NCBI GenBank assembly: GCA_963771505.1 | Contig: CAVYTO010000004.1 | Span: 124,001 to 188,000 of the forward strand | DNA length: 64,000 nucleotides | Reading direction: 5' to 3' | From: JAJPHW01 sp963771505 | GTDB lineage: Bacteria; Acidobacteriota; Terriglobia; Terriglobales; Acidobacteriaceae | Shown: piece after piece, positions 27,449 to 36,146 of the stretch | How positions within the stretch are numbered: the stretch's first letter is position 1 | Layout of the letters: every line of letters begins with the position of its first letter | Made by a program: the position numbers and the translations under genes | Notes under the pieces: model-generated | Seen by the model: the letters and a program-made list of their open reading frames with translations, nothing else | Told to the model about the DNA's origin: nothing | Database searches by the model: none

Positions 27449-28371
27449 TGCGTCGACACACTGCGTTCTTAGCTGTGGTACCGATTCTGCTGTCAGTTGT
27501 AATTCGCATTCACGCCACGCCTCCGGCAGATCGGCCGAACAGCGCGCCCGACGCCGCTTATGAGCAGTCTTTCGATAAATGGAAAACTGATCTGGTCGAT
27601 AGCCGCAAGAAGAACTGGCTCCCGCTTGCAGGTCTTCTGTGGCTCAAACCCGGGGACAACACTTTCGGTTCAGACCCCAACAACGCAGTCGTATTTCCCA
27701 AAGGCCCGGCCCATGCGGGAGTTTTGACGCTCCAGGGTCTGGATGTTACCGCGAAATTCGCTAAAGAGTCGGGCGCTCTGATTGACGGCAAACCTGCGAC
27801 CGCTGCCTCGCTGATACCCGATACAGCCCCTAAAACGACGGAAGTAGAAATGGGCGATCTCCGTTGGCATGTCATCGTACGTGGTCAACGCGCCGGCATT
27901 CGCGTGAAGGACTTGCAAAGCCCAGCCGTCCAAAAATACAAAGGCCCAGAATTTTTCCCGCTGGATTTGTCATATAGAGTTACCGCCAAGTGGATACCTT
28001 CCGACGGAAAGAAGACAGTCGATGTGCCAGATGTTCTGGGAGACATCAACCCGACGCCAGTGGCTGGCACCGCCGTTTTCCAACTCAACGGACATGAATA
28101 CAGCTTGACGGATTTGGGCGGCAACGCGGCAGAGGGATTGTTCTTCGTTTTTAATGACCTCACCAGCAAAACGGATACTTACCCCGGCGGTCGCTTTCTC
28201 GATACAGACCCAGTAGCGAACGGCACCGTGGTGTTGGACTTCAACCGCGCGCACAGCCCGCCGTGTTCCGTTACACCGTATGCGACTTGCCCGCTCGCGC
28301 CCAGGGAAAATCGGCTCACTGTAGCGTTGCCGGTCGGAGAGAAATACGATCGCAGCCACGGGCACCACTGA
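27445..28371 (+). CDS. DUF1684 family exported protein
   Basis: This 308-residue protein starts with tandem ATG codons (27445 and 27448). A signal peptide (about 1-25) precedes the DUF1684 fold. Signatures seen are WKTDLVDSRKKNWLPLAGLLWL (broken here as W-K-T-D-L with the GLLWLKPGDNTFGS turn) and the C-terminal block DFNRAHSPPC, TPYATCPLAP, ENRLTVALPVGEK. The cysteines in the latter are conserved in the family. Its function is unknown. The N-terminal half resembles an FHA-like beta sandwich, judged only by strand pattern. It is coupled to the phosphatase gene upstream. Confidence 0.85.
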   Translation: MMRRHTAFLAVVPILLSVVIRIHATPPADRPNSAPDAAYEQSFDKWKTDLVDSRKKNWLPLAGLLWLKPGDNTFGSDPNNAVVFPKGPAHAGVLTLQGLDVTAKFAKESGALIDGKPATAASLIPDTAPKTTEVEMGDLRWHVIVRGQRAGIRVKDLQSPAVQKYKGPEFFPLDLSYRVTAKWIPSDGKKTVDVPDVLGDINPTPVAGTAVFQLNGHEYSLTDLGGNAAEGLFFVFNDLTSKTDTYPGGRFLDTDPVANGTVVLDFNRAHSPPCSVTPYATCPLAPRENRLTVALPVGEKYDRSHGHH

Positions 28372-28386
28372 TGCGGCAGAGTTCAT

Positions 28387-28392
28387 TACAAT
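28387..28392 (+). promoter_or_regulatory. -10 box TACAAT upstream of aconitase-family gene
   Basis: TACAAT is followed after about two bases by a small AGAGA/TCTCT hairpin near the expected start site, then CTGAGG as ribosome-binding site about eight bases before GTG 28419. Confidence 0.4.
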
Positions 28393-28418
28393 TAGAGATA
28401 GTTCTCTGAGGCTGCGCT

Positions 28419-30452
28419 GTGACCAACACTCTTCTGGATCGAAAAATCGACAAACGGCCGCCCCAAGTGCGTTTTGACGGGCGAATCCTCTTCCTGACCG
28501 AAGATCCCGCACTCATTCGTCGCCAACTGTCGGGCGAAGACCTGCCGTGGGACACCGCCAACCCCGCGAACAATCCCAAATTGCGTGACGATATTTCCAC
28601 TGACGAAATCACTCCCGCTCACTTCTGTTTCTATTTCGATGAGACGCTCGGAGAAATTCCTTACGCCGGGTTGAAGTGCGGCAGTGAATTTCCCGTTGCG
28701 CGATCGTCAGTAAAGAATGGCGGCTTCGTGTGCGCAGTCAGCGGCAAGCGCCGCGGTAAAGGCTCGAGCCGCGAGCAGTCGCCTTACGCGGAAATGTGCG
28801 CAGGCATCAGGCTCGTGATCGCGGAAAACATCGAGCGTATCTACAAGCAAAATTGCCAGAATCTCGGCTTGCTTACTTCGACCGATTTTTCTCTGATCGA
28901 TAAAGTGCGCGGGGGCAAAGAAGTTCCGCTCGAAGTGTTCACCGATGGCGAAGACGAAATCACGCGCCAAGTCATCGAGTATGGCGGTCTCTTCCCGTTC
29001 AACGTTGCCCGCATGCAGAAGAAAGTATTCTTGCCGCCGATCAAGACCGCGAAGCGTCCCATGACCGTGGCCGAAAAGATTTTCGCGCGGCACATGATCA
29101 ACGAAAAAGGAGAAACGGGTGTAGCTGCCGTAAAGCCCGGAGATTCTGGATTTGCGCGCGCCGATCTCCGTTTTAGCCACGAATACGTGACGCCGATGGC
29201 GTCCATTTTTTACGAACGGTATGTGGGGAAGGATGTTCCAGTCAATGACGCTTCCAGCATTATTTTTTTCCGCGATCACCTTACGTTTCTCGATGATGTC
29301 ATTTCCGAAGAAAAGAAAAAGATGGGCCTGCTCGACTTGGCCGATCAACTCAAAATAAAGCAGCAGGATTTCGCCGCCCGGCAGGGCATTCGCCTGCACG
29401 GCGAGTTGAAAGACCGCAAGGGTTCCGAAGGTATTTGTCACTCGATCGTGCTCGAAAGCTACGCGCTACCGGGCCAACTCAATATTGGTTCCGACTCTCA
29501 CACTCCGCATGTCGGAGCGATCGGATGCGTCGCGTTCGGCATTGGCACCACCGACGTCTTCAACAGTTGGATCACGAAAGATGTGCGGGTGAAAGTCCCC
29601 GAATCGGTGAAAGTGATCATTCGCGGCCAGCGGCACCCGAATGTCACGGCTAAAGATTTCATCCTCAAGATACTCAGCCTGGAATACGTTCGCAGCGGCA
29701 AAGCACTGGCGAAAGTGATGGAATATGCCGGCGAAGCGATCGAGTCGCTAGGAGTCGATGAACGCGCCACCATGACCAACATGGCGGCGGAAATCGGCGG
29801 TTTCACCGGAATTGTCGCGCCCGACGCAAAAGCCGTCGACTTTCTAGTAGAGCGCCGGGGCATCCCACGCGAGCGTGCTGAGAGTTTGATTCGCGGCTTA
29901 CAAAGCGATCCCGACGCAGAATACGCCGAAGTCATCGAGCTGGACGCGGCCGAAATCAGGCCCATGGTCGCGACACCCGGAGATCCGGGCAACGGCAAAT
30001 ATATTCGCGATTTGCACACACCGGTCCCGGTCGACTTGGCCTATGGCGGTACCTGCACGGCGGGCAAAAACGAAGACATGGATATGTACGCCGAAGTTCT
30101 TGCCGACGCGCTGAAGCAAGGCAAAAAGGTCTCAGATTCCGTCAAGTTCTACATTCAGTTCGGCTCGCAGGAAACGCGTGAATATTGTTTGCGCAAAGGC
30201 TATTTCGAGATTTTCCAGCAGGCGGGCGCGCACATTATCGAGCCCAGCTGCGGCGCGTGTATCAACGCCGGCCCCGGAGTCAGCACCCGTCCTGAGCAAG
30301 TGGTCATCAGCGCCCAAAACCGCAACTTCCCCGGACGCAGTGGTCCCGGCCAAATGTATCTCGCGAGTCCGCTCACCGTGGCCGCGAGCGCAGTTGCTGG
30401 CCACATCGTCGAATATGAGCCGGTCCACGAGAGGGAATTGACTCGGGCTTAG
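28419..30452 (+). CDS. Aconitase-family hydratase with N-terminal swivel domain
   Basis: The 677-residue protein starts at GTG 28419. Residues about 25-185 look like the LeuD/aconitase swivel domain: DDISTDEITPAHF and GKGSSREQSPYAEMCAG. Residues about 200-670 are the catalytic 4Fe-4S part, with SDSHTPHVGAIG near 358, the Cys-containing GGTCTAGKNEDM near 543 and EPSCGACINAGPG near 607. In AcnA/LeuC-type enzymes the swivel is C-terminal or a separate subunit; here it comes first, as in AcnB but without a HEAT domain. It isomerises a hydroxy-tri- or dicarboxylate. Citrate, 2-methylcitrate or homocitrate are all possible. A ferredoxin gene follows. Confidence 0.85.
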   Translation: MTNTLLDRKIDKRPPQVRFDGRILFLTEDPALIRRQLSGEDLPWDTANPANNPKLRDDISTDEITPAHFCFYFDETLGEIPYAGLKCGSEFPVARSSVKNGGFVCAVSGKRRGKGSSREQSPYAEMCAGIRLVIAENIERIYKQNCQNLGLLTSTDFSLIDKVRGGKEVPLEVFTDGEDEITRQVIEYGGLFPFNVARMQKKVFLPPIKTAKRPMTVAEKIFARHMINEKGETGVAAVKPGDSGFARADLRFSHEYVTPMASIFYERYVGKDVPVNDASSIIFFRDHLTFLDDVISEEKKKMGLLDLADQLKIKQQDFAARQGIRLHGELKDRKGSEGICHSIVLESYALPGQLNIGSDSHTPHVGAIGCVAFGIGTTDVFNSWITKDVRVKVPESVKVIIRGQRHPNVTAKDFILKILSLEYVRSGKALAKVMEYAGEAIESLGVDERATMTNMAAEIGGFTGIVAPDAKAVDFLVERRGIPRERAESLIRGLQSDPDAEYAEVIELDAAEIRPMVATPGDPGNGKYIRDLHTPVPVDLAYGGTCTAGKNEDMDMYAEVLADALKQGKKVSDSVKFYIQFGSQETREYCLRKGYFEIFQQAGAHIIEPSCGACINAGPGVSTRPEQVVISAQNRNFPGRSGPGQMYLASPLTVAASAVAGHIVEYEPVHERELTRA

Positions 30453-30589
30453 GCTTTTTGGCTGGTCAGACACGCCTTTTGACCTCTCAACCCGGCGGTT
30501 CACCGTGTCCTGCCTGTACCGCCATCCACATTCTTGTTAGAATTTATTTTTACGGAACACTTTCGCACCCTTCAGGAGACGCTCAGTTT

Positions 30590-30850
30590 ATGACATATGT
30601 GATCGCAGAACCGTGCATCGGAACCAAAGATTCAGCCTGCGTGGACGCTTGCCCGGTTGACTGCATCCACCCCAAGAAGGACGAAGGCCCCTTCACCGAG
30701 GCGCAGATGCTCTACATCGATCCGGTGGAATGTATCGACTGCGGCGCTTGCGTTCCCGTCTGTCCGGTTTCGGCGATCTTTGCTGCCGACGATCTTCCGG
30801 AAAAGTGGAAAAGCTATACAGAAACCAACGCCAAGTATTTTGGCCGCTGA
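30590..30850 (+). CDS. 7Fe ferredoxin (3Fe-4S / 4Fe-4S)
   Basis: The protein has 86 residues, with CAGGAG about ten bases before ATG 30590. Cysteines at 9, 17, 21, 25, 48, 51, 54 and 58 match Azotobacter FdI. The first cluster lacks its second Cys (Thr12), so Cys9/17/58 would hold 3Fe-4S and Cys21/48/51/54 would hold 4Fe-4S. The C-terminal extension (DDLPEKWKSYTETNAKYF) is also typical. It is a low-potential electron carrier. It lies between the aconitase-family gene and recO; the redox partner is not visible. Confidence 0.92.
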   Translation: MTYVIAEPCIGTKDSACVDACPVDCIHPKKDEGPFTEAQMLYIDPVECIDCGACVPVCPVSAIFAADDLPEKWKSYTETNAKYFGR

Positions 30851-30896
30851 AAGCAGCGGTCGGCGAATTGGATTCTAGCGTAATCCCGGCAACAAC

Positions 30897-31640
30897 ATGG
30901 CGCTGCATGAGTCCGAAGCAATAGTGCTGCGCACCTACCCTCTGCGGGAAGCGGACCTCCTGGTCACGCTTTTCACTCGCTCCGAAGGCAAAATTCGCGG
31001 TGTGGCTCGTTCCGCGAAAAAATCTAAACGAAGATTTGGCGGAGCGCTCGAGCCTCTAACGGTTGTGCGCGCCTTCTACGACGTACGAGAACGTCAAGAG
31101 CTAGCCCGCTTGGACGCCTGCGAGATCATGGATTCGCCGCTCGCGAACGAAATCACCTATGCGAGATCGGTTGCGTTGGCCCACGTCGGAGAACTGCTGG
31201 ATGAATTGCTGCCCGACTACGAGGTGAACGATGCTGTTTTCCGGCTCGCTATTTCTGTGCTCGATCAGCTTCGTAGCCGCGAAGTCTGGATGCCCATCAC
31301 CTATTTCGAACTATGGATAACCCGCTTGATGGGATACTTGCCCGATCTGTCGGAATGCGGCATCTGCGGCGCCTCGCTCAATGGATCCCGCGCCTATTTC
31401 CATGTGCTCGCTGATGGATTGATGTGTGTCGAACACAAACGTCTAGCCTCATCGGAAATTTCTGCGGATTCCCGGACGCTGGCTACTCAAATGTTTCGCG
31501 CTCCTATCGCGACGTTTGCTGGCGTTTCCTGGCCCAAAGAACTTGGGGCCGACCTGCGCAAGCTGTTGATTCAAATTTTGCAGCGTCATATCGCCAAGGA
31601 CTTAGTCACGGCCGCGATGCTGGCGAAGGCCGCTTTCTAG
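30897..31640 (+). CDS. recO: DNA repair protein RecO
   Basis: The 247-residue protein has the usual length. The N-terminal OB fold begins ESEAIVLRTYPLREADLLVTLFTR and continues GKIRGVARSAKKSKRRFGGALEP, the classic RecO start. The middle is helical, with a zinc-knuckle-like CGICGAS at about 159. The protein helps load RecA on SSB-coated gaps in the RecFOR pathway. The codon at 30897 is ATG without an evident ribosome-binding site. A TPR membrane protein gene follows after 48 bases. Confidence 0.93.
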   Translation: MALHESEAIVLRTYPLREADLLVTLFTRSEGKIRGVARSAKKSKRRFGGALEPLTVVRAFYDVRERQELARLDACEIMDSPLANEITYARSVALAHVGELLDELLPDYEVNDAVFRLAISVLDQLRSREVWMPITYFELWITRLMGYLPDLSECGICGASLNGSRAYFHVLADGLMCVEHKRLASSEISADSRTLATQMFRAPIATFAGVSWPKELGADLRKLLIQILQRHIAKDLVTAAMLAKAAF

Positions 31641-31670
31641 CCGCTATGCGCCGCTCAAAGACGGTCATGC

Positions 31671-31676
31671 TATAGT
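31671..31676 (+). promoter_or_regulatory. -10 box TATAGT before TPR gene
   Basis: TATAGT lies 12 bases before ATG 31689, leaving a leader of about five bases with no ribosome-binding sequence. Confidence 0.35.
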
Positions 31677-31688
31677 GCGATTTCGCGC

Positions 31689-32426
31689 ATGGGATCATTC
31701 CTGTTTTTCGCTTTTTCGTGGTGGAGTATCCTTCTACGAATTGTGGCCATTGTCCACTTCATCCGGAGGAGGCCCGACTTCTTTTGGCTGTGGATCATCC
31801 TGATCCATTGGATGGGCGCTCTCGTCTACATCGCAGTTGAAGTTGTGCCCGATGCAGGTTTGCTAAGCCAGGGATTCAAGGGTTTTCCCCGCCGTCGTCG
31901 CATTCACGAACTGGAATCCGCAATCCTCGACAATCCGTCTGCCGGAAATTACGAAGAGCTTGCCGATCTCTACTTGGACGAAGGCAAGTTCTCCCGCGCC
32001 CGCGAATGCTACGACAAGGCTCTCGCCCAACGAACCGACTCTGTCGACCCTTTCTATCGGCGCGGCATCGCGGAGATTCGCATGGACGACTTCGCCGCCG
32101 CCGTTCCTGATCTCGAGCGAGCCGTGGAAGATGATCCGACCTACGATTTCCATCAAGCGATGGGATTATTGGCCCACGCTTATGCCAACACCAAGCAGCC
32201 CGATAAAGCGGAAGCCCTTTTCCGCGAGGCAACGAAGGTCTCAACGTCATCCGAAACATATTTCAACTATGCTTGTTTTCTCGCCAGCCAGCAGAAGACG
32301 GCTATGGCGCGGGAATGGGCGCAAAGATTGCTTGCCAAAAAAACCAACATGCCCGGATACCTTCGTCGCCGCGAGCGCCCTTGGTTTCGCAAAGCGAATG
32401 CATTACTGAGTAAGCTATCCACGTAG
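31689..32426 (+). CDS. TPR protein with N-terminal membrane anchor
   Basis: The protein has 245 residues. The first 60 hold two hydrophobic helices with a WWSILLRIVAIVHFIRRRP opening and a GALVYIAVEVVPD end, resembling the phospholipase-D nuclease N-terminal (PLDc_N) membrane motif. Residues about 75-240 form TPR-type helical repeats, for example NYEELADLYLDEGKFSRAREC, VDPFYRRGIAEIR and LLAHAYANTKQPDKAEALF. It probably scaffolds a protein complex on the inner face of the membrane. The partner is unknown. Confidence 0.75.
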   Translation: MGSFLFFAFSWWSILLRIVAIVHFIRRRPDFFWLWIILIHWMGALVYIAVEVVPDAGLLSQGFKGFPRRRRIHELESAILDNPSAGNYEELADLYLDEGKFSRARECYDKALAQRTDSVDPFYRRGIAEIRMDDFAAAVPDLERAVEDDPTYDFHQAMGLLAHAYANTKQPDKAEALFREATKVSTSSETYFNYACFLASQQKTAMAREWAQRLLAKKTNMPGYLRRRERPWFRKANALLSKLST

Positions 32427-32458
32427 CTGGGGAATTTTAAGAGAGGCTGTGGACAACC

Positions 32459-32716
32459 GTGATTCAGTTCGTTACCGTGCCAGCGCAGCAATGCACTTGT
32501 GAAAATTGCGGCCACCGTTGGCAGACGCTTGCCGCGAAACCGCCTGAAGCGTGTCCAAACTGCCGCTCTGGCAAATGGAACAAACCTACCGGGCAAAGAC
32601 GGCCTGAAGGCGCCCCCTCCCCGGAGCATAAGCAAGACAATGAAACTCCGAGCACCGTGCGCCCGCCTAAAGTGGTCCGCTCACGCCACATCGCTGGGAT
32701 CATCGGCCCTTACTAA
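32459..32716 (+). CDS. Small zinc-ribbon protein
   Basis: The 85-residue protein has GTG start 32459 and GAGAGG about ten bases upstream. Cys14-x2-Cys17 and Cys32-x2-Cys35 form a rubredoxin-like zinc knuckle, CENCGHRW and CPNCRSGKW. The remaining 45 residues are polar, proline-rich and probably disordered. It may bind nucleic acid or protein; there is no specific evidence. It lies between the TPR gene and the LytS-type kinase gene. Confidence 0.6.
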   Translation: MIQFVTVPAQQCTCENCGHRWQTLAAKPPEACPNCRSGKWNKPTGQRRPEGAPSPEHKQDNETPSTVRPPKVVRSRHIAGIIGPY

Positions 32717-32806
32717 TCGGCCTGGAATGTCCCCGTCACTCGTTCGCCTCGCTGCTCTGCGTGCACATGCTACATTCGGACTTGCATTGAAAGCGCGAAA
32801 CTAGAG

Positions 32807-34156
32807 ATGGAACAACGCCTCATCCTCATTAATTTGTTGATCAAGCTCGGCGTTGCCGCCGCCGTGGCCAGTGCGCTTGTTCGATCAATCGAATTCAAAA
32901 AGCTGCTGTTTCGTGAGCAGCGCCCGCTGAAGCAACGAATTTACCTGATCCTGTGGCTGGGCATTCCTCTGACCCTCGGCGTGTGGATTCGCTTTGGCGC
33001 AAAGAGCTTCATAGCGGGCGACCTTTCGCTCGAAACCGCGATTCTATTGGGCGTCCTCGGAGGCCGGTTCACGGGCATGGTCGGCGGATCGCTGCTTGCG
33101 CTCCCAGCGTTGTTGCACGGCGAATGGGCCACGCTGCCGTTTATGTTGATTTGCGGATTTCTTTCCGGCCAGCTACGCCGCCTTGCCGCAGATCAGGAGG
33201 ACATCTGGTCGTTTTCGCCATTCGTAGATCTCAGCATCTACCGATGGCTGCGCAGAAACCTCCCGCGCCCGCGGCCTTTTGAATGGCAGACCATGTTCTT
33301 CGTCATGATCATTGCGCTGCGATTCATGCAAACCGAATTGTCACGCTACCTGCCGCATGCCTCATTTAGCCTCGAAAGCCCGACCTGGTGGGTCGAGGCC
33401 TTGATCTACGCAACCTCCATCATGGTGATCGGGACCGAACTCAAAATATGGAGCAGCGTTCGCGTCCAGATCAAGCTGGAAGAGCAGGAACGGCTTCTTC
33501 TCAATGCGCGCATGCAGGCGCTACAGAATCAGATCAATCCGCACTTTCTGTTCAACACATTGAACTCGGTTTCGTCCCTGGTCCGCTTCGACCCGGATAC
33601 AGCGCGCGAAATGATTATTAAGCTGGCGAATATTCTCAGGCGGCTGCTAAATAACACAGACGCTTTCGTGCCTCTTAGCGAAGAGGTGGAATTTATAGAC
33701 AACTACCTGGATATCGAAGTCGTCCGTTTTGGTCGCGACAAACTGCGAGTCGTGAAAGATCTTCAGCCCGAATCGTTGGAAGCCATGATCCCCAGCATGC
33801 TCTTGCAGCCCCTGGTAGAGAACTCGATTAAGCACGGGCTGGCTTCAAAGATTGAAGGCGGAAGCATCTTCGTCCGTAGCCGCATGGCGGAGTCGCACCT
33901 GGTGATCGAAGTAGAAGACGACGGCGTCGGTATGGCAGTTGCGGATGCTAATGTAAATAGCGGTACGGGCATCGGGATGGCTAACGTAGCCGAACGATTG
34001 AACGTACTCTATGGCGGCGCAGCCGGCATGACCGTGGATAGTGGAAAAGGCAGGGGAACTCTGGTGCGGATACGCCTTCCACTGCTCGACTCGGAAAGCG
34101 CGCTACCCGCTGCGATCTACGATCGTTCCGCAGAACGCTCCAGCACCCGCCGATAG
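32807..34156 (+). CDS. LytS/YesM-type membrane histidine kinase
   Basis: The protein has 449 residues. The N-terminal 220 residues hold six or seven membrane helices resembling a 5TM-LYT-type sensor (GGRFTGMVGGSLLALPALLHGEW). A short linker leads to the His_kinase domain LQNQINPHFLFNTLNS, whose His accepts phosphate. The ATPase part has LLQPLVENSIKHG, VEDDGVGM and GIGMANVAERL. Such kinases usually act with a LytTR response regulator, and none is adjacent. The last 40 bases of the gene overlap the 3' end of the convergent bshA gene. Confidence 0.88.
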   Translation: MEQRLILINLLIKLGVAAAVASALVRSIEFKKLLFREQRPLKQRIYLILWLGIPLTLGVWIRFGAKSFIAGDLSLETAILLGVLGGRFTGMVGGSLLALPALLHGEWATLPFMLICGFLSGQLRRLAADQEDIWSFSPFVDLSIYRWLRRNLPRPRPFEWQTMFFVMIIALRFMQTELSRYLPHASFSLESPTWWVEALIYATSIMVIGTELKIWSSVRVQIKLEEQERLLLNARMQALQNQINPHFLFNTLNSVSSLVRFDPDTAREMIIKLANILRRLLNNTDAFVPLSEEVEFIDNYLDIEVVRFGRDKLRVVKDLQPESLEAMIPSMLLQPLVENSIKHGLASKIEGGSIFVRSRMAESHLVIEVEDDGVGMAVADANVNSGTGIGMANVAERLNVLYGGAAGMTVDSGKGRGTLVRIRLPLLDSESALPAAIYDRSAERSSTRR

Positions 34157-35268
34157 AAATCTTCGTAAAGCGGAATAATTTTGCTCGTACAAAATCGCGC
34201 TCGCGCCACCGCGCGGCTGGCCTCAGCCATTCTCGTGAGCAGGTCGTTGTCGGTCAGTAGGTCAATTGCATACTTTGCCATCGTTTCCACGTCGCCGACA
34301 TCCGCCAGATAACCGCTCACACCATGTTCAATCATTTCTGGCACGCCGCCGACGTTGGTGGCGATGGGAACAACCTTGCAGGCCATGCCCTCCAGTGCCG
34401 CTAATCCAAAAGATTCCAGTTCGCTGGGCAAAAGCATAACGTCAGCCAAAGCCAATTTCTCATATACCTGATCCTGCTTGCCGAGAAACAGGACGTCGTT
34501 GTGAATCCCCTTCTGCACCGCCAGCCATTCGGCCTTAGAGCGGTCAGGGCCGTCGCCGATCAGCAGCAGCTTTGCCGGCAATTTCTTGCGCACCCGATCA
34601 AATATCTCGATGGTATCGGTAATGCGCTTCACCGGACGGAAGTTCGATAGGTGCACCAGGACCTTCTCTCCGTTCGGCGCGTATTCAAGCCGCCGTTTGG
34701 CAGCATCCGCATCGCGAATGTATATGTCGCAGTTAACGAAGTTGTACACAACTTGAATATTGTTTTTGATCTCGAATTCCCGCAGTGTGCGTTCGCGCAG
34801 ATATTGCGAAATCGCCGTCACGCCATCGCTCTGCTCTATCGAATATCGAGTGATCGGAAGATACGACCGGTCCTGCCCGACTAGCGTGATGTCTGTGCCA
34901 TGCAGCGTCGTCACAAATGGCAGCTTCCGCTTCGTCGGCCCGGCGGCAAGCATCTGGCGAGCCAGAAGCGCGCTCACCGAATGAGGAATCGCATAGTGCA
35001 CGTGCAACAGGTCGAGGTCGTACAACTCCGCTACTTCCGCCATACGGGTCGCCAACGCCAAGTCATATGGCGGATAGTCGAACAGTGGATACCGCGAAAC
35101 TTCGACTTCGTGGAAGTGAATATTGGGTTGCGGGCCGGTCAGACGAATGGGCTGGGCGTAAGAGATGAAATGGATGTCGTGGCCGCGCTGCGCCAGCTCG
35201 AGGCCGAGCTCGGTCGCGACTACTCCACTGCCGCCGTATGTGGGGTAACAGGTGATGCCAATCTTCAA
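34117..35268 (-). CDS. bshA: BshA, N-acetyl-glucosaminyl L-malate synthase
   Basis: The 383-residue GT4 enzyme catalyses the first step of bacillithiol synthesis, joining UDP-GlcNAc to L-malate. It begins MKIGITCYPTYGGSGVVATELG, the BshA signature start. It then shows HVHYAIPHSVSA, TTLHGTDITLVG, NFVNCDIY and LLPSELESFGLAALEGMA with the E-x7-E motif. The match to known BshA proteins is strong across the length. No bshB or bshC is in the window. It is preceded on its strand by a PilZ gene 85 bases away. Confidence 0.93.
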   Translation of the reverse strand: MKIGITCYPTYGGSGVVATELGLELAQRGHDIHFISYAQPIRLTGPQPNIHFHEVEVSRYPLFDYPPYDLALATRMAEVAELYDLDLLHVHYAIPHSVSALLARQMLAAGPTKRKLPFVTTLHGTDITLVGQDRSYLPITRYSIEQSDGVTAISQYLRERTLREFEIKNNIQVVYNFVNCDIYIRDADAAKRRLEYAPNGEKVLVHLSNFRPVKRITDTIEIFDRVRKKLPAKLLLIGDGPDRSKAEWLAVQKGIHNDVLFLGKQDQVYEKLALADVMLLPSELESFGLAALEGMACKVVPIATNVGGVPEMIEHGVSGYLADVGDVETMAKYAIDLLTDNDLLTRMAEASRAVARARFCTSKIIPLYEDFYRRVLERSAERS

Positions 35269-35353
35269 AGTCGAATCCTGGAATGTTCCGGTCTCTGATG
35301 TTTAGACGGCGAAACTTGAAATTGGATTCAGCAACGGCGGCGATTGGCTAATG

Positions 35354-36028
35354 CTAGGAGCCAGCCGTTGCCTTCGTGTGCGGAGAAATTCGGCGATCCA
35401 TTTTTTCGATGTAAAGCTGTAATTGTTGCTGCACCAGGTTTTCCAGGTCGGTGAATTCAATGCCCATGCCTACGCCGGGATCGCTGGTTCGAACCACGCC
35501 TGTGCTCTTAACTTGCTGGCTGCCCAGGGCAAATGAAACGCTGACTTTAGTGTTTCGCGGCAGGGGAGAGCGAGTTTCCACGTAACATCCTCGACCGCCA
35601 ATGTCCGTGCTGTTCGTGCTTAAGTGAGTCCGGCCCTTGTCTTGCAATCCAATGTCGATAGGGAACGAAACTCTATGGCGCGAGAACTTGCGCTTGTTCT
35701 TTCCGCCCGTCTCAATGATGGTCGTCGAAGGGGTCAACTCCTCCCACGGCGTTTCCTGACCAGGCAGCATTTGCAGGCCGACGTCCATCTTTCGCGGCGG
35801 ACCCGCGTCGACTACCCAAACCACGCGAAACCGCGCTTTCTTCTCTGCATACTGCACGCCGATTACATCATGCGGACGCAGCGGGTGGCTGATGCCCGAC
35901 ACAAGCACGCCATCGCTGCTCATGTTCTTGGCTTTTGTGTGTTGAATGAATGCCCGGCCTTCTGAGTCCATTCCCCACACTCTTACAGGGAGTTCGGCTT
36001 CCACACGGCGTTCTGGTCTTTTATCCAT
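35354..36028 (-). CDS. Tandem PilZ-domain protein
   Basis: The 224-residue protein starts at ATG 36028; the open frame reaches TTG 36169, but that would overlap the deacetylase gene and adds a low-complexity Cys/Arg stretch. Two PilZ units are visible. The first (about 3-95) has RPERRVEAELPVRVWG and AKNMSSDGVLV. The second (about 115-220) has KFSRHRVSFPIDI and STDIGGRGCYVET, the R-x3-R and D/N-x-S-x-x-G c-di-GMP-binding signatures. It is probably a c-di-GMP receptor; there is no output domain. The location between bshA and a YdjC gene does not define the target. Confidence 0.78.
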   Translation of the reverse strand: MDKRPERRVEAELPVRVWGMDSEGRAFIQHTKAKNMSSDGVLVSGISHPLRPHDVIGVQYAEKKARFRVVWVVDAGPPRKMDVGLQMLPGQETPWEELTPSTTIIETGGKNKRKFSRHRVSFPIDIGLQDKGRTHLSTNSTDIGGRGCYVETRSPLPRNTKVSVSFALGSQQVKSTGVVRTSDPGVGMGIEFTDLENLVQQQLQLYIEKMDRRISPHTKATAGS

Positions 36029-36146
36029 AAACCAACGGTCTCGCCGGTTACATCTCCGGCAATCTTCCGCATAATACCCTGTCGGGGGCCTGTTAGGGGT
36101 TGCCAATTTAGGGGCTGGAGGGTATCCAAAGGTCTTGTCCGCAGGG

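Noticed and set aside
28707..29441. 244-codon antisense frame inside the aconitase-family gene
   Set aside because: Antisense to conserved iron-sulfur enzyme sequence; composition is typical of a shadow frame.
36029..36146. c-di-GMP riboswitch before the PilZ gene
   Set aside because: The conserved core of GEMM-type riboswitches was not found in the 118 bases.
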